DNA of 64,000 nt, taken from JACRBR01 sp964371355 (GTDB taxonomy: Bacteria; Chloroflexota; Dehalococcoidia; DSTF01; JACRBR01). The stretch spans positions 186,001 through 250,000 of the forward strand of contig CAYJMG010000001.1 of assembly GCA_964371355.1 (NCBI GenBank). Direction: 5' to 3'. How positions within the stretch are numbered: the first letter of the stretch is position 1; the number at the start of each line of letters is the position of its first letter. The translations under genes were made by a program, and so were the position numbers. This document shows positions 33,666-42,370 of the stretch, in pieces. The notes beneath the pieces were generated by a model. The model was given only the letters and a program-made list of their open reading frames with translations. It ran no database searches and had not been told where the DNA came from.

Positions 33666-34355
33666 GTGACACAACTACGCGTCACTATCGTCCTTGTGCT
33701 GGGCGCCGCGGCCATCTTCGCGGCAGGATGCTTCATCGGCGGCGGTGACGGCAACAAGACGCCGGCTCCGACCCCAACACCCCCGCTGCCGACGGCCGAG
33801 GACGTCATCAGCGCCTGGGTGCGGGAGAACCGAAACGTCGACTACGTCGGCGATTGCTCGAAGGCCAAAGAGGGGGTCGACGTCGGGAAGCTGTGCTCGA
33901 CGCTCGTCGGACAGCGGGGGCGCAACCGCGCGTACAACATCGGGCCGACGTTCTCCGAATACACGGCGACGCTGCTGATGGAGGAGGACGCCTCGGCCGG
34001 GTGGGTCGTGCTTTCGGCCGCGAATCGCGACCCAAATCAGGACGTGCCAGGCATCGAGTGGCCGCTGGCGCCGGGCGAGCGCGTCGTGTTCATCGGCCTC
34101 GGCCCCGACGACTGCCTCAGCATCCGCGAGCAACCGTCGCTGCAGGCAAACCGGACCATCTGTATGCCCGACGGCACGGAGGCCATCATCCAGGACGACG
34201 CACTGATCGGGCCGAAGGGCCTCGATGCCGATGGCTTCACGTGGTGGCACGTCGCCGGCGACGGGTTCGACGGGTACGCCGTCGACGTCTACATGCGGCT
34301 CCCCGAGGCGATCGCGGGGGCACTCGCGACGCCAACACCCGCGCCGGCAGAGTGA
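33666..34355 (+). CDS. secreted lipoprotein with SH3-like C-terminal region
   Basis: 229 residues from a GTG start. Signal peptide VTIVLVLGAAAIFAAG followed by a lipobox Cys (AAGC), then a Gly/Thr/Pro linker (TPAPTPTPPLP). The body has two parts: a region with two Cys (about 64-82), then a C-terminal domain (about 150-215) with CLSIREQPSL and DADGFTWWHVAGDGFDGYAV, which resembles bacterial SH3-type cell-wall domains. Probably exported and envelope-associated; function unknown. Confidence 0.65.
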   Translation: MTQLRVTIVLVLGAAAIFAAGCFIGGGDGNKTPAPTPTPPLPTAEDVISAWVRENRNVDYVGDCSKAKEGVDVGKLCSTLVGQRGRNRAYNIGPTFSEYTATLLMEEDASAGWVVLSAANRDPNQDVPGIEWPLAPGERVVFIGLGPDDCLSIREQPSLQANRTICMPDGTEAIIQDDALIGPKGLDADGFTWWHVAGDGFDGYAVDVYMRLPEAIAGALATPTPAPAE

Positions 34356-34383
34356 TCTCAGTGCGAAATCGCGCCAAACGCGA

Positions 34384-34411
34384 AGAAGGGCGACCAGATG
34401 GCCGCCCTTCT
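34384..34411. terminator. bidirectional intrinsic terminator
   Basis: Arms AGAAGGGCG (34384-34392) and CGCCCTTCT (34403-34411), 10-base loop, followed by CGTTTGTT. It lies between the convergent lipoprotein and Cys/His-rich genes. Confidence 0.7.
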
Positions 34412-34434
34412 CGTTTGTTCCGTCAGTCTCGCGG

Positions 34435-34767
34435 CTAGTCGAGGTCCGGCGAGAACGTGGGCTCGACGGTGCGCGTCGGCTCGGGCGTCGAGCCTTCGCA
34501 GGCGCCCACGTGGTCGTCACCGACGAATCCTTCGTCCTTCACGTGATTCTCCAGGTGGTGGTCCAGCGCGTTCGCGTTGACGGTGATCGTGTGCGGGCCG
34601 GCGTTCGGACCCTGCTGGTTCCGGTCGTAGTGGCAGATGACGACGAAGTCGTCGGCCCGGTTGTCGGCACTGCCCCCGCTGCCCTGCGAAGCGAGGGCGG
34701 TCCCGGCGACCAGCGCCGAGATACCAAGACCGGCAGCGACAGCGGAGATGAGAATCAGCTTCTTCAA
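34435..34767 (-). CDS. small secreted Cys/His-rich protein (copy 1)
   Basis: 110 residues from TTG 34767, with AGGAGG 11 bases upstream and no nearby ATG in frame. Signal peptide KKLILISAVAAGLGISALVA to about residue 27. The mature domain is VICHYDRNQQGPNAGPHTIT, then a run of His (LDHHLENHVK) and GDDHVGACEG, with two Cys that could pair and several His that could bind metal; it resembles the 'ICHxTGS' repeats of secreted actinobacterial proteins. The tail is Thr/Pro-rich. Its tandem paralogue lies 241 bases upstream on the same strand. Confidence 0.7.
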   Translation of the reverse strand: MKKLILISAVAAGLGISALVAGTALASQGSGGSADNRADDFVVICHYDRNQQGPNAGPHTITVNANALDHHLENHVKDEGFVGDDHVGACEGSTPEPTRTVEPTFSPDLD

Positions 34768-34947
34768 GGGGCGCGTCCTCCTGTGTACGAACGTGCGGCG
34801 CGCCCCACCTCGCGTCGCGTTTACCTGTGTACGGCCGCCGCCTGTCAAGCAGCGTCCATATCAAGTAACGGCAGGGGCAGCGCAAAAGTTACAGCCCGGC
34901 GATCACCGCTTCGCAACGGTCTGAGACGCCGACCGACGATTCGGTTT

Positions 34948-34988
34948 GGACCGGAGGGAAGCGCCGTTTCGCCGCTCCTCTCCGGTCC
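34948..34988 (-). terminator. hairpin between the two Cys/His-rich paralogues
   Basis: Arms GGACCGGAG (34948-34956) and CTCCGGTCC (34980-34988), with flanking TTCGGTTT / CCGAACG extending partial pairing. It follows the stop of the upstream copy on the minus strand. Confidence 0.5.
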
Positions 34989-35008
34989 GAACGCGAATCG
35001 CCATGGAT

Positions 35009-35353
35009 CTAGTCGGGGAGCTGCGTCGGGACGGCCGTCCGCGTGACGGGGACCGTGCCGGTCGGCGCAGGTGTCGATTCCGGGCAGGCGCCCACGTGGT
35101 CGTCGCCAACGAACCCTTCCGCCTTCACGTGATTCACCAGGTGCTGGTCGAGGGAGGTGACGTGGACGGTGATCGTGTGCGGGCCGGCGTTGGGACCCTG
35201 CTGGTTGCGGTCGTAGTGACAGATGACGACGAATTCGTCGGCGCGAGTGCCAGCGCTCTGACCGCTCCCCTGGTCGGCGAACGCTTGCGATCCGACCAGA
35301 GCGGTAATGCCGAGCGTAGCGGCGGCGACGGGGATCCAGAGAAGCTTCTTCAT
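35009..35353 (-). CDS. small secreted Cys/His-rich protein (copy 2)
   Basis: 114 residues from ATG 35353, preceded by AAGGACG. Signal peptide MKKLLWIPVAAATLGITALV, then the same domain as copy 1: VICHYDRNQQGPNAGPHTIT, followed by LDQHLVNHVK and GDDHVGACPE. Conservation concentrates on the Cys/His positions and the N-P-N-A-G-P core, while linkers and Thr/Pro tails differ, so the domain is under selection. The pair is a recent-looking tandem duplication. Function not known. Confidence 0.72.
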   Translation of the reverse strand: MKKLLWIPVAAATLGITALVGSQAFADQGSGQSAGTRADEFVVICHYDRNQQGPNAGPHTITVHVTSLDQHLVNHVKAEGFVGDDHVGACPESTPAPTGTVPVTRTAVPTQLPD

Positions 35354-35557
35354 GGGGCACGTCCTTCCGTGAACGTGACGCGCCCCATCCCGCGCCAAAC
35401 TGTGGATTAGCAGAGCCTACTGGCGGCCCGATTGCTTGTCAACGGGATCATCCGCGCTGCTGTCAAAGACGGAGGCGCGTGTTCCGACGGACGCCGGGCG
35501 ACTTGTGCTCGAATGCGCACCTCGACCCGTACTGGGGCCGGTGGCCTGCAGGAAGGA

Positions 35558-36169
35558 TCACGCAGCGTCCTGAGGCGGACGGAAGTGCAGCTCGTCGGCG
35601 CGAAGAGCGCTCACGAGCGCCTCGCCGTCGTCGGGGTAAGCGAGCACAGTCACGTCGGTGCCGGGTAGGTCGTCGCACAGACGGTTGGCGTACGTCACGG
35701 CCCCCGCACGGTCCGTGTGCGGCAGCAATACGGCGAGCGAGTCGCCGAGGTCACCGGCTATGTCGATGTGACGGAGGCCGCGCCAGACGGAGTCGCGGGC
35801 CTGCCGCAGCGTCTCCGGCGGACCGGTGATGCTGGCGAGGGCGAGCGGCTCTTTGAACCGGCGCGCGCGCTCCAATTCGTCGCCAGCCCGCAGCAGGAAG
35901 TACCACTCGGCGAACAGCCCGCTTTGGCGGTCGAGGCCCGGCATGCGGCGGTCCGCCGCGAGCGCGGCCAACGCATGGTCCGACCGGGGATCGGCTGCCG
36001 GGCGCGCGGCACGGGGCGCGAGCAACCACGCGCCAACCACAGATGCGCAGAGCGCGGCGACTTGCAGCGTGAGTCGAAGGACCACCGGCCCGGTCGCGGC
36101 GGCGACGACGATGACCGCGATCCCGCCTGCGAGCGGGAGCGCGAGTCCGTACCAACCCCTTGACATCAT
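35558..36169 (-). CDS. membrane protein with degenerate GGDEF domain
   Basis: 203 residues from ATG 36169. Two N-terminal hydrophobic segments (LALPLAGGIAVIVVAAATG and LRLTLQVAALCASVVGAWLL) precede a GGDEF-like domain: DRQSGLFAEWYFLLRAGDEL, later IDIAGDLGDSLAVLLPHTDR. At the site where GGDEF should stand the sequence is DLGDSLAV, so it should not make cyclic di-GMP; it may bind nucleotides or act by contact. The start choice affects only the first few residues. Confidence 0.65.
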   Translation of the reverse strand: MMSRGWYGLALPLAGGIAVIVVAAATGPVVLRLTLQVAALCASVVGAWLLAPRAARPAADPRSDHALAALAADRRMPGLDRQSGLFAEWYFLLRAGDELERARRFKEPLALASITGPPETLRQARDSVWRGLRHIDIAGDLGDSLAVLLPHTDRAGAVTYANRLCDDLPGTDVTVLAYPDDGEALVSALRADELHFRPPQDAA

Positions 36170-36283
36170 GCGGGCCTCCGGCGGCGGCGCGACATGGAGC
36201 GACCGCGTGCCATGGAAGTATCGGCCACACGCGAGCCGGCAGGTTAGGGGCCGGCGCCTACGCGGGATTCCCATCACGTCGCG

Positions 36284-37414
36284 TCACTGGGGACGGAAAT
36301 GGTGCAGCGCCGGGTTCGCGCCCTCACTGGCTGTGACATACCCGCGGCCCTCCGCATCGAACGCGATGGCCTCGCCCTGCTGCTCGATGGCGGATGGGCC
36401 CTCGCAAGGGAGGTTCGCGAACGCAGCGCCGATCGTCGTGCCGGGCGCGCGCTGCCAGATCCACACGGTGCCGTAGGTGCGGATCGCGATCGACGACCCA
36501 TCGGGCGAGATGTCACCCCCGGTCGGGATGCGCGGCAGCCCGGACGGCAGGGCCGGCGACCCAGTCGGGATCTCCCGGCGCGGCTCCAGCGCGGCGAAGT
36601 TGATGACCCCCGCGCTTTCGAGCGTGACCGGCGGCGCCGCCAGTGACGCGGCGGACGCGCGGTATACGCCCGATGGTCCACCGCTGATGTCCTTTGTGAC
36701 AATGAACAGATCGCCCGTCTCCGGATCCAGCAGCAGCGTCTCGGCGTCGTGGGCGCCGTCGGGGTAGGTGAGTGCGATCGCCTCGCCCTCGACGGTGAGC
36801 GACGAGGCAGCCGGATCGACCGTGGGCTCGGGCGCGCGGTACACGACGATCTCAGCCCGGGCGGCAGCGTTGTCGCCAATGTCGCCGAGGTACAGGTACG
36901 TGAGGCCGTCCTCCGGCCCGGGGCCGATGGCCATGTCCTCCCAGTCGACGGCCTCGGCGCCGCTCACCGTGTACGTGGCCAGCGCGGCGCCGTCGAGGCC
37001 GACGGCGAAGACGCGAGCGGTGTCGCCGCTGTCGTTGTGCGCCCAGATCACGTCCTGCGTGCGGCTGGCGGCGAGACCTGAGATCTCGAGCAGGTCGGGC
37101 GAGGCGACCACGCCGGGCGAGGCGTCCGGGATCGACAGATCGCAGAGCGCCGGAGCCGAGGACGGCGCCACCGACGTCGCGACAGGCGACGTGACGGGTG
37201 TCGTGCCAGCGGCGGAGGCCGCGGTGGGTGTGGCGGCAGCGCCAGGAGTCGAGGAGGAGACGGTCCGTGCCGAGGTTGGCGACGCGGCAGCGGTCGGTGA
37301 TTCCGCGCCGCCATCGTCGTCGTCGCCGCACGCGCTCACAGCCAGGGCCGCGATACACATGAAGGCGAGGAGGGGCGCGACTCGAATGGACGCGCGGTGG
37401 CGGAGGCCGGTCAT
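36284..37414 (-). CDS. lipoprotein with beta-propeller-like domain
   Basis: 376 residues. Signal peptide with lipobox (IAALAVSAC), an exposed Ser/Thr/Ala linker of about 65 residues, and then a domain rich in short strands with Asp: SGLAASRTQDVIWAHNDSGD, MAIGPGPEDGLTYLYLGDIG, TYPDGAHDAETLLLDPETGD. The repeating blade-like pattern suggests a beta-propeller such as phytase-like or esterase-like secreted proteins. One Cys pair may be present (C91 region and near 340). Activity unknown. Confidence 0.65.
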   Translation of the reverse strand: MTGLRHRASIRVAPLLAFMCIAALAVSACGDDDDGGAESPTAAASPTSARTVSSSTPGAAATPTAASAAGTTPVTSPVATSVAPSSAPALCDLSIPDASPGVVASPDLLEISGLAASRTQDVIWAHNDSGDTARVFAVGLDGAALATYTVSGAEAVDWEDMAIGPGPEDGLTYLYLGDIGDNAAARAEIVVYRAPEPTVDPAASSLTVEGEAIALTYPDGAHDAETLLLDPETGDLFIVTKDISGGPSGVYRASAASLAAPPVTLESAGVINFAALEPRREIPTGSPALPSGLPRIPTGGDISPDGSSIAIRTYGTVWIWQRAPGTTIGAAFANLPCEGPSAIEQQGEAIAFDAEGRGYVTASEGANPALHHFRPQ

Positions 37415-37465
37415 TGCTGCGCTCCTTCGGTGGGCGGGCCAGGCCCTGGCCTGGCCTCTGCCCGG

Positions 37466-38260
37466 CTACATGCCGGTGTACTCCGGATCGCGTTTCTCGC
37501 GGAAGGCGCGCACGCCTTCACGCGCGTCTTCGGTCCCCCCGGCGAGCCTGCGGAAGGCCTCACCCATGCGCAGGGCGTCGCCGAACGAGATCGTCGTCGA
37601 ACGATAGGCCATCTCCTTCGTCGCCGCCATCGCCTGCGGCGCGTTGCGGGCGAGCCGCTCCGCCCACCGGCCTGCCTCGTCGAGGAGCTGCTCGTGTGGT
37701 ACGACGCGGTTCACAAGGCCCATGTCGTAGGCGCGAGGAGCGTCGACCCGGTCTCCGATGAGCAGCAGTTCCAGCGCGGCGCCCAGGCCGATGACGCGCG
37801 GGGCCCGGACGGCGCCGGCGATCGTCGGGACACCGATCTGGATCTCCGGAAACTGGAACATCGCCTTCTCCGAGGCGATGCGGAGGTCGCAGGCGAGCGC
37901 CAGCGTGAGCCCCTCGCCGATGCAGTATCCGTTGATGGCGGCAATAGTCGGCTTCCAGACTTCGAGGCCCCCCTGCAGATCCCAGTCATAGCGCGTCTCC
38001 CACAGGTGGCGCCCGGGGCCGTGCGGGTGCGGGCGCGTATCGTCGACCGGGGCGCCCCACGACCGGACGTCGGCGCCGGCGGAGAACGCGCGTTCCCCGG
38101 CGCCGGTGACGACGGCGACCCAGAGCCCCGGATCGTCGCGGAATGCGGTCCAAGCGTCATGCAGCTCGATATGCATCGCCCGGTCGAACGTATTGAGCGC
38201 CTCCGGGCGGTCGAGCGTGATCCAGGCGATCTTGCCCTGGGGTTCGTATCGGACGGCCAT
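37466..38260 (-). CDS. enoyl-CoA hydratase/isomerase (crotonase) with both catalytic Glu
   Basis: 264 residues. Oxyanion regions GAGERAFSAGADVRSWG and AINGYCIGEGLTLALACD, and both acidic residues of the hydratase reaction are kept: FQFPEIQIGVPTIAG and GLGAALELLLIGDRV. This is the best candidate in the window for a real enoyl-CoA hydratase. ATG 38260 is preceded by GGAGGTGCGGC. It is divergent from the flavin reductase gene (38385). Confidence 0.87.
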   Translation of the reverse strand: MAVRYEPQGKIAWITLDRPEALNTFDRAMHIELHDAWTAFRDDPGLWVAVVTGAGERAFSAGADVRSWGAPVDDTRPHPHGPGRHLWETRYDWDLQGGLEVWKPTIAAINGYCIGEGLTLALACDLRIASEKAMFQFPEIQIGVPTIAGAVRAPRVIGLGAALELLLIGDRVDAPRAYDMGLVNRVVPHEQLLDEAGRWAERLARNAPQAMAATKEMAYRSTTISFGDALRMGEAFRRLAGGTEDAREGVRAFREKRDPEYTGM

Positions 38261-38384
38261 GCCGCACCTCCATATGACGGGAACACTGCCGGCTGGTAGG
38301 TTGAGGCCCCGTGGGATGCCGGACTGCAAGCCTACACCGAACCACCGGCGACGACTACGGGACGTTGCAGACAGGAGCACTGTG

Positions 38385-38861
38385 ATGGACGAAGCCGCCA
38401 GGAAGACCGCGCTGCGCATGATCCCGTACGGCCTGTTCGTCGTGACAGCCTCATACGGCGACGAAGTGAGCGGGACCTGCATCAACTGGGTGACGCAGGC
38501 GTCCTTTCAGCCGCCGCTGGTCGTGCTGGGCCTGAAGAACGACAGTCACACGCTGGCGCACGTGAGGGCCGGCGGAGCGTTCGCGGTCAACGTCCTGGCG
38601 AGCGGCCAGAAGGATCTGGCGTACGCGTTCTTCAAGCCGACGACCGTCGACGGGAACAAGCTGTGCGGCTACGAGTTCGAAACCGGCGCCGCGGGCGCGC
38701 CGCTGCTGCTGGATGCCCCGGCCTGGTGGGAGTGCAGGCTCACGGACATCGTGGAACGCGGCGACCACACGATCGTCGTAGCGGAAGTGGTGGAGGCGGG
38801 GGTGCGCCGCGAGGCAGCGCCGCTGACCCTCGCCGAGGTAGGCGTGTCTTACGGCGGCTGA
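38385..38861 (+). CDS. flavin reductase-like FMN-binding protein
   Basis: 158 residues with the split-barrel flavin reductase signatures: GLFVVTASYGDEVSGTCINW, QPPLVVLGLKNDSHT, GGAFAVNVLASGQKDLAYAF and GAPLLLDAPAWWECRLTDI. It binds FMN and reduces free flavin with NAD(P)H, or acts in an FMN-dependent reaction. ACAGGAGCAC precedes the start; GTG 38382 is an alternative start. Divergent from the crotonase, and its 3' end overlaps the 3' end of the minus-strand glycosyltransferase gene by 13 bases. Confidence 0.84.
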   Translation: MDEAARKTALRMIPYGLFVVTASYGDEVSGTCINWVTQASFQPPLVVLGLKNDSHTLAHVRAGGAFAVNVLASGQKDLAYAFFKPTTVDGNKLCGYEFETGAAGAPLLLDAPAWWECRLTDIVERGDHTIVVAEVVEAGVRREAAPLTLAEVGVSYGG

Positions 38862-40342
38862 TCCGCCCGATCCCGTCGCAGGGGCACGAGCGTACGGCCG
38901 CGGAACTCGGCGACGTACGGATTGTCGGACATGCGCAGTGTCGCGACGTACGGATCGTCGGGCCCGAAGGTCTGGAGCTTCACGCCGGGCGACCAGATCG
39001 TGTAGCCAAGTGCGGGCATGACGAAGAAGTTGTCGAGCGGATGCGTCAACGGCCCGCCGATGATCTCGACACGCGACCCCGGGGGCACCTCGGGGAACAC
39101 GCGCGCGGCCTCGTCGTGGAGGAGCTTCCAGTTGCCCGTCGAGATACGGTAAGTGTCCGCCTGCGCGTGCGTCTGCCACGCATACCACGGCGCGATGGCG
39201 ACGACCAGCACGGCGCCTACGAGCATCGGCAGCGCGGGCGCAACGCGACGCAGCGCCGGGGCAAGCGCCAGGGCAGCACCGGCGGCGCCTAGCGCGAAGC
39301 CCGGCGTCGCCAGGTACACGAAGCGGTGCGCGGTGTGGTCCTCGATCAGCGCGTGCGGCACGATGGCGAGCAGCATCCACACCACCCCCACGCGTGCGAT
39401 CGCCGGCCCGGCCGCCAGCAGCCACGCTGCTATCGCGAGCAGCGCGAGGCCGCCGAACAAGTGCGGCGGGTCGATGTGCGACGGCGCCTCGAGGCCGATG
39501 GGGTAGGCGAGCCGGCCGAGGTAGATCAGCAGCGTCCGGTGCGCGTTGTCCAAGCCGAATGTGTCCTCAGCGGCGGTGCAGTCGCAAGCGGCGAAGCCGA
39601 TCGCGGCCGCGAACCCGATGGCGGCGAACGGGGCGGTGCGGATCGCGGCGCGCGTCAACCGCCGCGGGCCGGGCTCACCGTCGAGGAACACGAACGCGAC
39701 CCCAAAGACCGGGAACATGATCGCCATCGACTCGTTGGAGGCGATCGCCAGCGCGTAGAGGATCGCGGCAGCCGCCAGCCACACGTTCGACGTGCGGGCG
39801 TCCCGTGCAAGCGCACACTCCGTCACGGCGTTCAGCGTCAGGGCGAGGAACAACGCGGCCCACATGTACGTCACGCTGCCGATCTGCCCGAATGTGCCGG
39901 CGTACGCCGGGTGGATGCCGAAGACGAGCGCCGCCCCGGACGCCGCCCAGGCGTGGCCCGTCGTGCGCCAGACCGCGCGGTACAGCGAGGCGGCGACGGC
40001 GAGGTGCAGCGCGAGCATCACGACATGCGTGGGGAGCGCAGTCATGCCGAACAGGCGGTAACTGGCGAGATAGGTGAGGCCGGTGAATACGCGCCAGTTC
40101 GGTGTCAGATCCTGCAGCGTCAGCAGGTTCCAGGTGTACCCTCGCGTGCCGTTGGCGACGATCTCGCCGAACGCGACGTAGTCGTCCTGGAAGAAGAAGA
40201 ACGACAGCGACCGTGCCTGCGCCGCAAGGATCCCCATCAGCGCGAGCGCCAGGAGCGCGTGCAGCCGTCGCGATGGCTTCGCCGGCAACTCTCGCGCGCC
40301 TTCGTCGGCGGCGGCGCGGGCGTCAGCGACTGCCATCATCAT
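38849..40342 (-). CDS. multi-pass membrane GT-C-type glycosyltransferase-like protein (copy 2)
   Basis: 497 residues with about 11-12 membrane segments. After a cytoplasmic head, the first external loop has FFFFQDDYVAFGEI, an acidic DD pair typical of GT-C enzymes using lipid-linked sugars, then TPNWRVFTGLTYLASY and HPAYAGTFGQIGSVTYMWAA. The C-terminal 100 residues form an external domain (TGNWKLLHDEAARVFPEVPP). Overlaps the stop of the upstream paralogue; start ATG 40342, 40339 or 40336 are equally plausible. Substrate unknown. Confidence 0.7.
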   Translation of the reverse strand: MMMAVADARAAADEGARELPAKPSRRLHALLALALMGILAAQARSLSFFFFQDDYVAFGEIVANGTRGYTWNLLTLQDLTPNWRVFTGLTYLASYRLFGMTALPTHVVMLALHLAVAASLYRAVWRTTGHAWAASGAALVFGIHPAYAGTFGQIGSVTYMWAALFLALTLNAVTECALARDARTSNVWLAAAAILYALAIASNESMAIMFPVFGVAFVFLDGEPGPRRLTRAAIRTAPFAAIGFAAAIGFAACDCTAAEDTFGLDNAHRTLLIYLGRLAYPIGLEAPSHIDPPHLFGGLALLAIAAWLLAAGPAIARVGVVWMLLAIVPHALIEDHTAHRFVYLATPGFALGAAGAALALAPALRRVAPALPMLVGAVLVVAIAPWYAWQTHAQADTYRISTGNWKLLHDEAARVFPEVPPGSRVEIIGGPLTHPLDNFFVMPALGYTIWSPGVKLQTFGPDDPYVATLRMSDNPYVAEFRGRTLVPLRRDRADQPP

Positions 40343-41828
40343 CGGCAGGCGCGATCGGCACGAGCTGGCCATCGCGGTACTCGGCGACGTACGGACTGCC
40401 CGACACGAGCGCGAGCTGGGCCGGGAGCGAGCCGGGCTCGTAGTCCTGCAACGTCACCCCCTCGCCCCACGTGGTCTCGGCAAAGGCCGGGAGGATGTAT
40501 AGCTGGTATTCGTACTTCTGGAACGGGCCGCCGATTGTGACCACGTGCTCGCCCGCCGGCACCTCGGCCCACAGCCCCGTGACGTCGTCGTGGTAGGCGC
40601 GCCAGTCGCCGGTCGCGTCGGCGAAGTGCTCGTCCTGCTTGACCGTCTGATATGCGAGCCAGCCGAACAGCGCCACGCAAAGAGCGCCGCCACTTACCGC
40701 GAGCAGGCGTGGCTCCACGCGCGGCAGCCGGTCGATCATCATGATCGCGACACCGGCGACCAGCATCGCATAGCCCGGCGCCGGCAGGTACAGGTAGCGG
40801 CTTGCGGTGAAGTACTCGATGAACACATGCGGCGCGACCGCCAGCAGCGCCCACAACGAGCCCACACGCGCGATCTTCGGCCCCCACGCCGATGCGACGG
40901 CCATCGTGCCGATCAGCACGAATGCGCCCACCGCGTGCGCTACCCCGACGTCGGTCGGCAGTTCGAGCCCGACCGGGTACAGCAGCCGGCCGAGGTAGAT
41001 CAGTGTCTGACGCCAGACGTAGTCCGTGCCCCACACCTCGCTCCCTTCGTTGCAGCGGCAGACCTCGAACGAGATCGCCGTAGCCAGCGCGACGAACGCC
41101 AACGGCGCCGTGCGGAGCGTCCCCCGCAGCAGCCGGCGGCCGAAATCCGGCTCGGAGTCGAACGCCAGGTACGCGAGGCCGTACGCCGGGAACATGATCG
41201 CCATACCCTCGTGCGAGCCGATCGCGAGGATGTAGAGCACCACCGATGTGGCGAGCCAGGCTTGGGACGCGCGCCTCTCTTCCGACAGCGCGCACTCGAG
41301 CACGGCGACCAGCGTCGCCAGCAGGAAGAAGCCCGCCATCACCTGCGTCGCCGTCGTCACCTGCGAGAGCGCGCCGACGTATGCGGGGTTGAGCCCAAAC
41401 ACGAGCGCCGCAACGCAGGCGGCCCACGCGCGCCCCGTCGTGCGCCACACGGCGTAGTACAGCAGTGCGGCGCTGCCTGCGTGCGTCACCACCATGACGA
41501 TGCGCACCGGCAGCGGGTCCATGCCAGCGATCTCGTACGAGGCGAGGTAGAGCAGGCCCGGGAGCGGCCGCCAGTTCGGCGTCAGGTCCGTCGAGGTCAG
41601 GAGATGGCCGGCGTACTCCCAGCGCGACTGCGTCGCGATCTCGGCGAAGGGCACGTAGTCGTCGAAGTAGAAGTAGTAGCCGATGGTCGTGAGCTGCAGC
41701 GCGAGCGTGGCGCCAACGGCCAGCGGGAGGAGCACCCAGTGCCAGGAGAACGCGTTCTGCGCGGCGGCGCCGCCGCCAGCCGGCTGCGTGCGGGCGCTCG
41801 CGCGCTCCTTGGGGGCCGCCACCGCCAT
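40323..41828 (-). CDS. multi-pass membrane GT-C-type glycosyltransferase-like protein (copy 1)
   Basis: 501 residues, paralogous throughout to the downstream gene. The DD-containing loop reads YYFYFDDYVPFAEI, followed by TPNWRPLPGLLYLASYEIAG and GLNPAYVGALSQVTTATQVM. About 11-12 membrane segments, then an external C-terminal domain (TGDWRAYHDDVTGLWAEVPA). ATG 41828 starts the protein after an upstream GC-rich stretch that is not protein-like. The two copies are in one transcript and probably perform related transfers of lipid-linked sugars to envelope targets; this is inference. Confidence 0.72.
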   Translation of the reverse strand: MAVAAPKERASARTQPAGGGAAAQNAFSWHWVLLPLAVGATLALQLTTIGYYFYFDDYVPFAEIATQSRWEYAGHLLTSTDLTPNWRPLPGLLYLASYEIAGMDPLPVRIVMVVTHAGSAALLYYAVWRTTGRAWAACVAALVFGLNPAYVGALSQVTTATQVMAGFFLLATLVAVLECALSEERRASQAWLATSVVLYILAIGSHEGMAIMFPAYGLAYLAFDSEPDFGRRLLRGTLRTAPLAFVALATAISFEVCRCNEGSEVWGTDYVWRQTLIYLGRLLYPVGLELPTDVGVAHAVGAFVLIGTMAVASAWGPKIARVGSLWALLAVAPHVFIEYFTASRYLYLPAPGYAMLVAGVAIMMIDRLPRVEPRLLAVSGGALCVALFGWLAYQTVKQDEHFADATGDWRAYHDDVTGLWAEVPAGEHVVTIGGPFQKYEYQLYILPAFAETTWGEGVTLQDYEPGSLPAQLALVSGSPYVAEYRDGQLVPIAPADDDGSR

Positions 41829-41869
41829 AACGGGCGGAGTATACCGCCGGCCTCCGGCGCCCTCGTGCC

Positions 41870-42370
41870 TCAAGCGGACGCGATCGCCTGCTCGATCTCC
41901 GGCCCGTGCTCGGCGAGGTGGCCGGGCACGCGGTCGAACAACTCCGCGACGGTCGTTCGCTCGCCAAAGACCTTCACGCTGATCGCCAGCTCGGCGTCGG
42001 TCGTAGCCTCGAATTGCGTGAGCAGACGCGCGGTCTCGGCGTCGAACGCCGCAAGCAAGGTCTCGCGCGTGAACTTGCCAGCCGTGCGCCGGGTGCGCAG
42101 CACGTTGACGATGTTCACAAGGAACATCGGGATATTCAGGCCCTTGCCGTTGCGCCCCCGCTCGATGAGCGTCATCAGACCGCTTTCGTCGCACAGATGC
42201 GACGCGAGCTGACCGCAGCTCCACGCCTTGTTGGCCGTCGGCCGGCCCCAGGCGTCGGCCGGGATCGACTCAACGAGCCGCTTGATGCCAGCGCGTGCGT
42301 CGACGAGCCGCTGGCGTAGCGCCGCGCGGTCGATTGCGGAGGCCGGTGGTGCGATGGTGTCCGTGCTCAT
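41870..42370 (-). CDS. DinB-like / mycothiol-dependent maleylpyruvate-isomerase-fold protein
   Basis: 166 residues, helical. The DinB-like N-terminal pattern is KRLVESIPADAWGRPTANKA followed by WSCGQLASHLCDESGLMTLI, with a conserved His in the second helix, and FDRVPGHLAEHGPEIEQAI closes the protein. The fold is a four-helix bundle whose members bind metal or thiols; the reaction here is unknown. The ATG overlaps the D-threonine-aldolase-like gene stop (ATGA), so the two are coupled. Confidence 0.72.
   Translation of the reverse strand: MSTDTIAPPASAIDRAALRQRLVDARAGIKRLVESIPADAWGRPTANKAWSCGQLASHLCDESGLMTLIERGRNGKGLNIPMFLVNIVNVLRTRRTAGKFTRETLLAAFDAETARLLTQFEATTDAELAISVKVFGERTTVAELFDRVPGHLAEHGPEIEQAIASA

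Noticed and set aside
39326..40540. Plus-strand open frames of 404 and, further on, 555 codons opposite the GT-C genes
   Set aside because: They are shadow frames rich in Arg/Gly/Pro; membrane segments and the paralogy belong to the minus strand.
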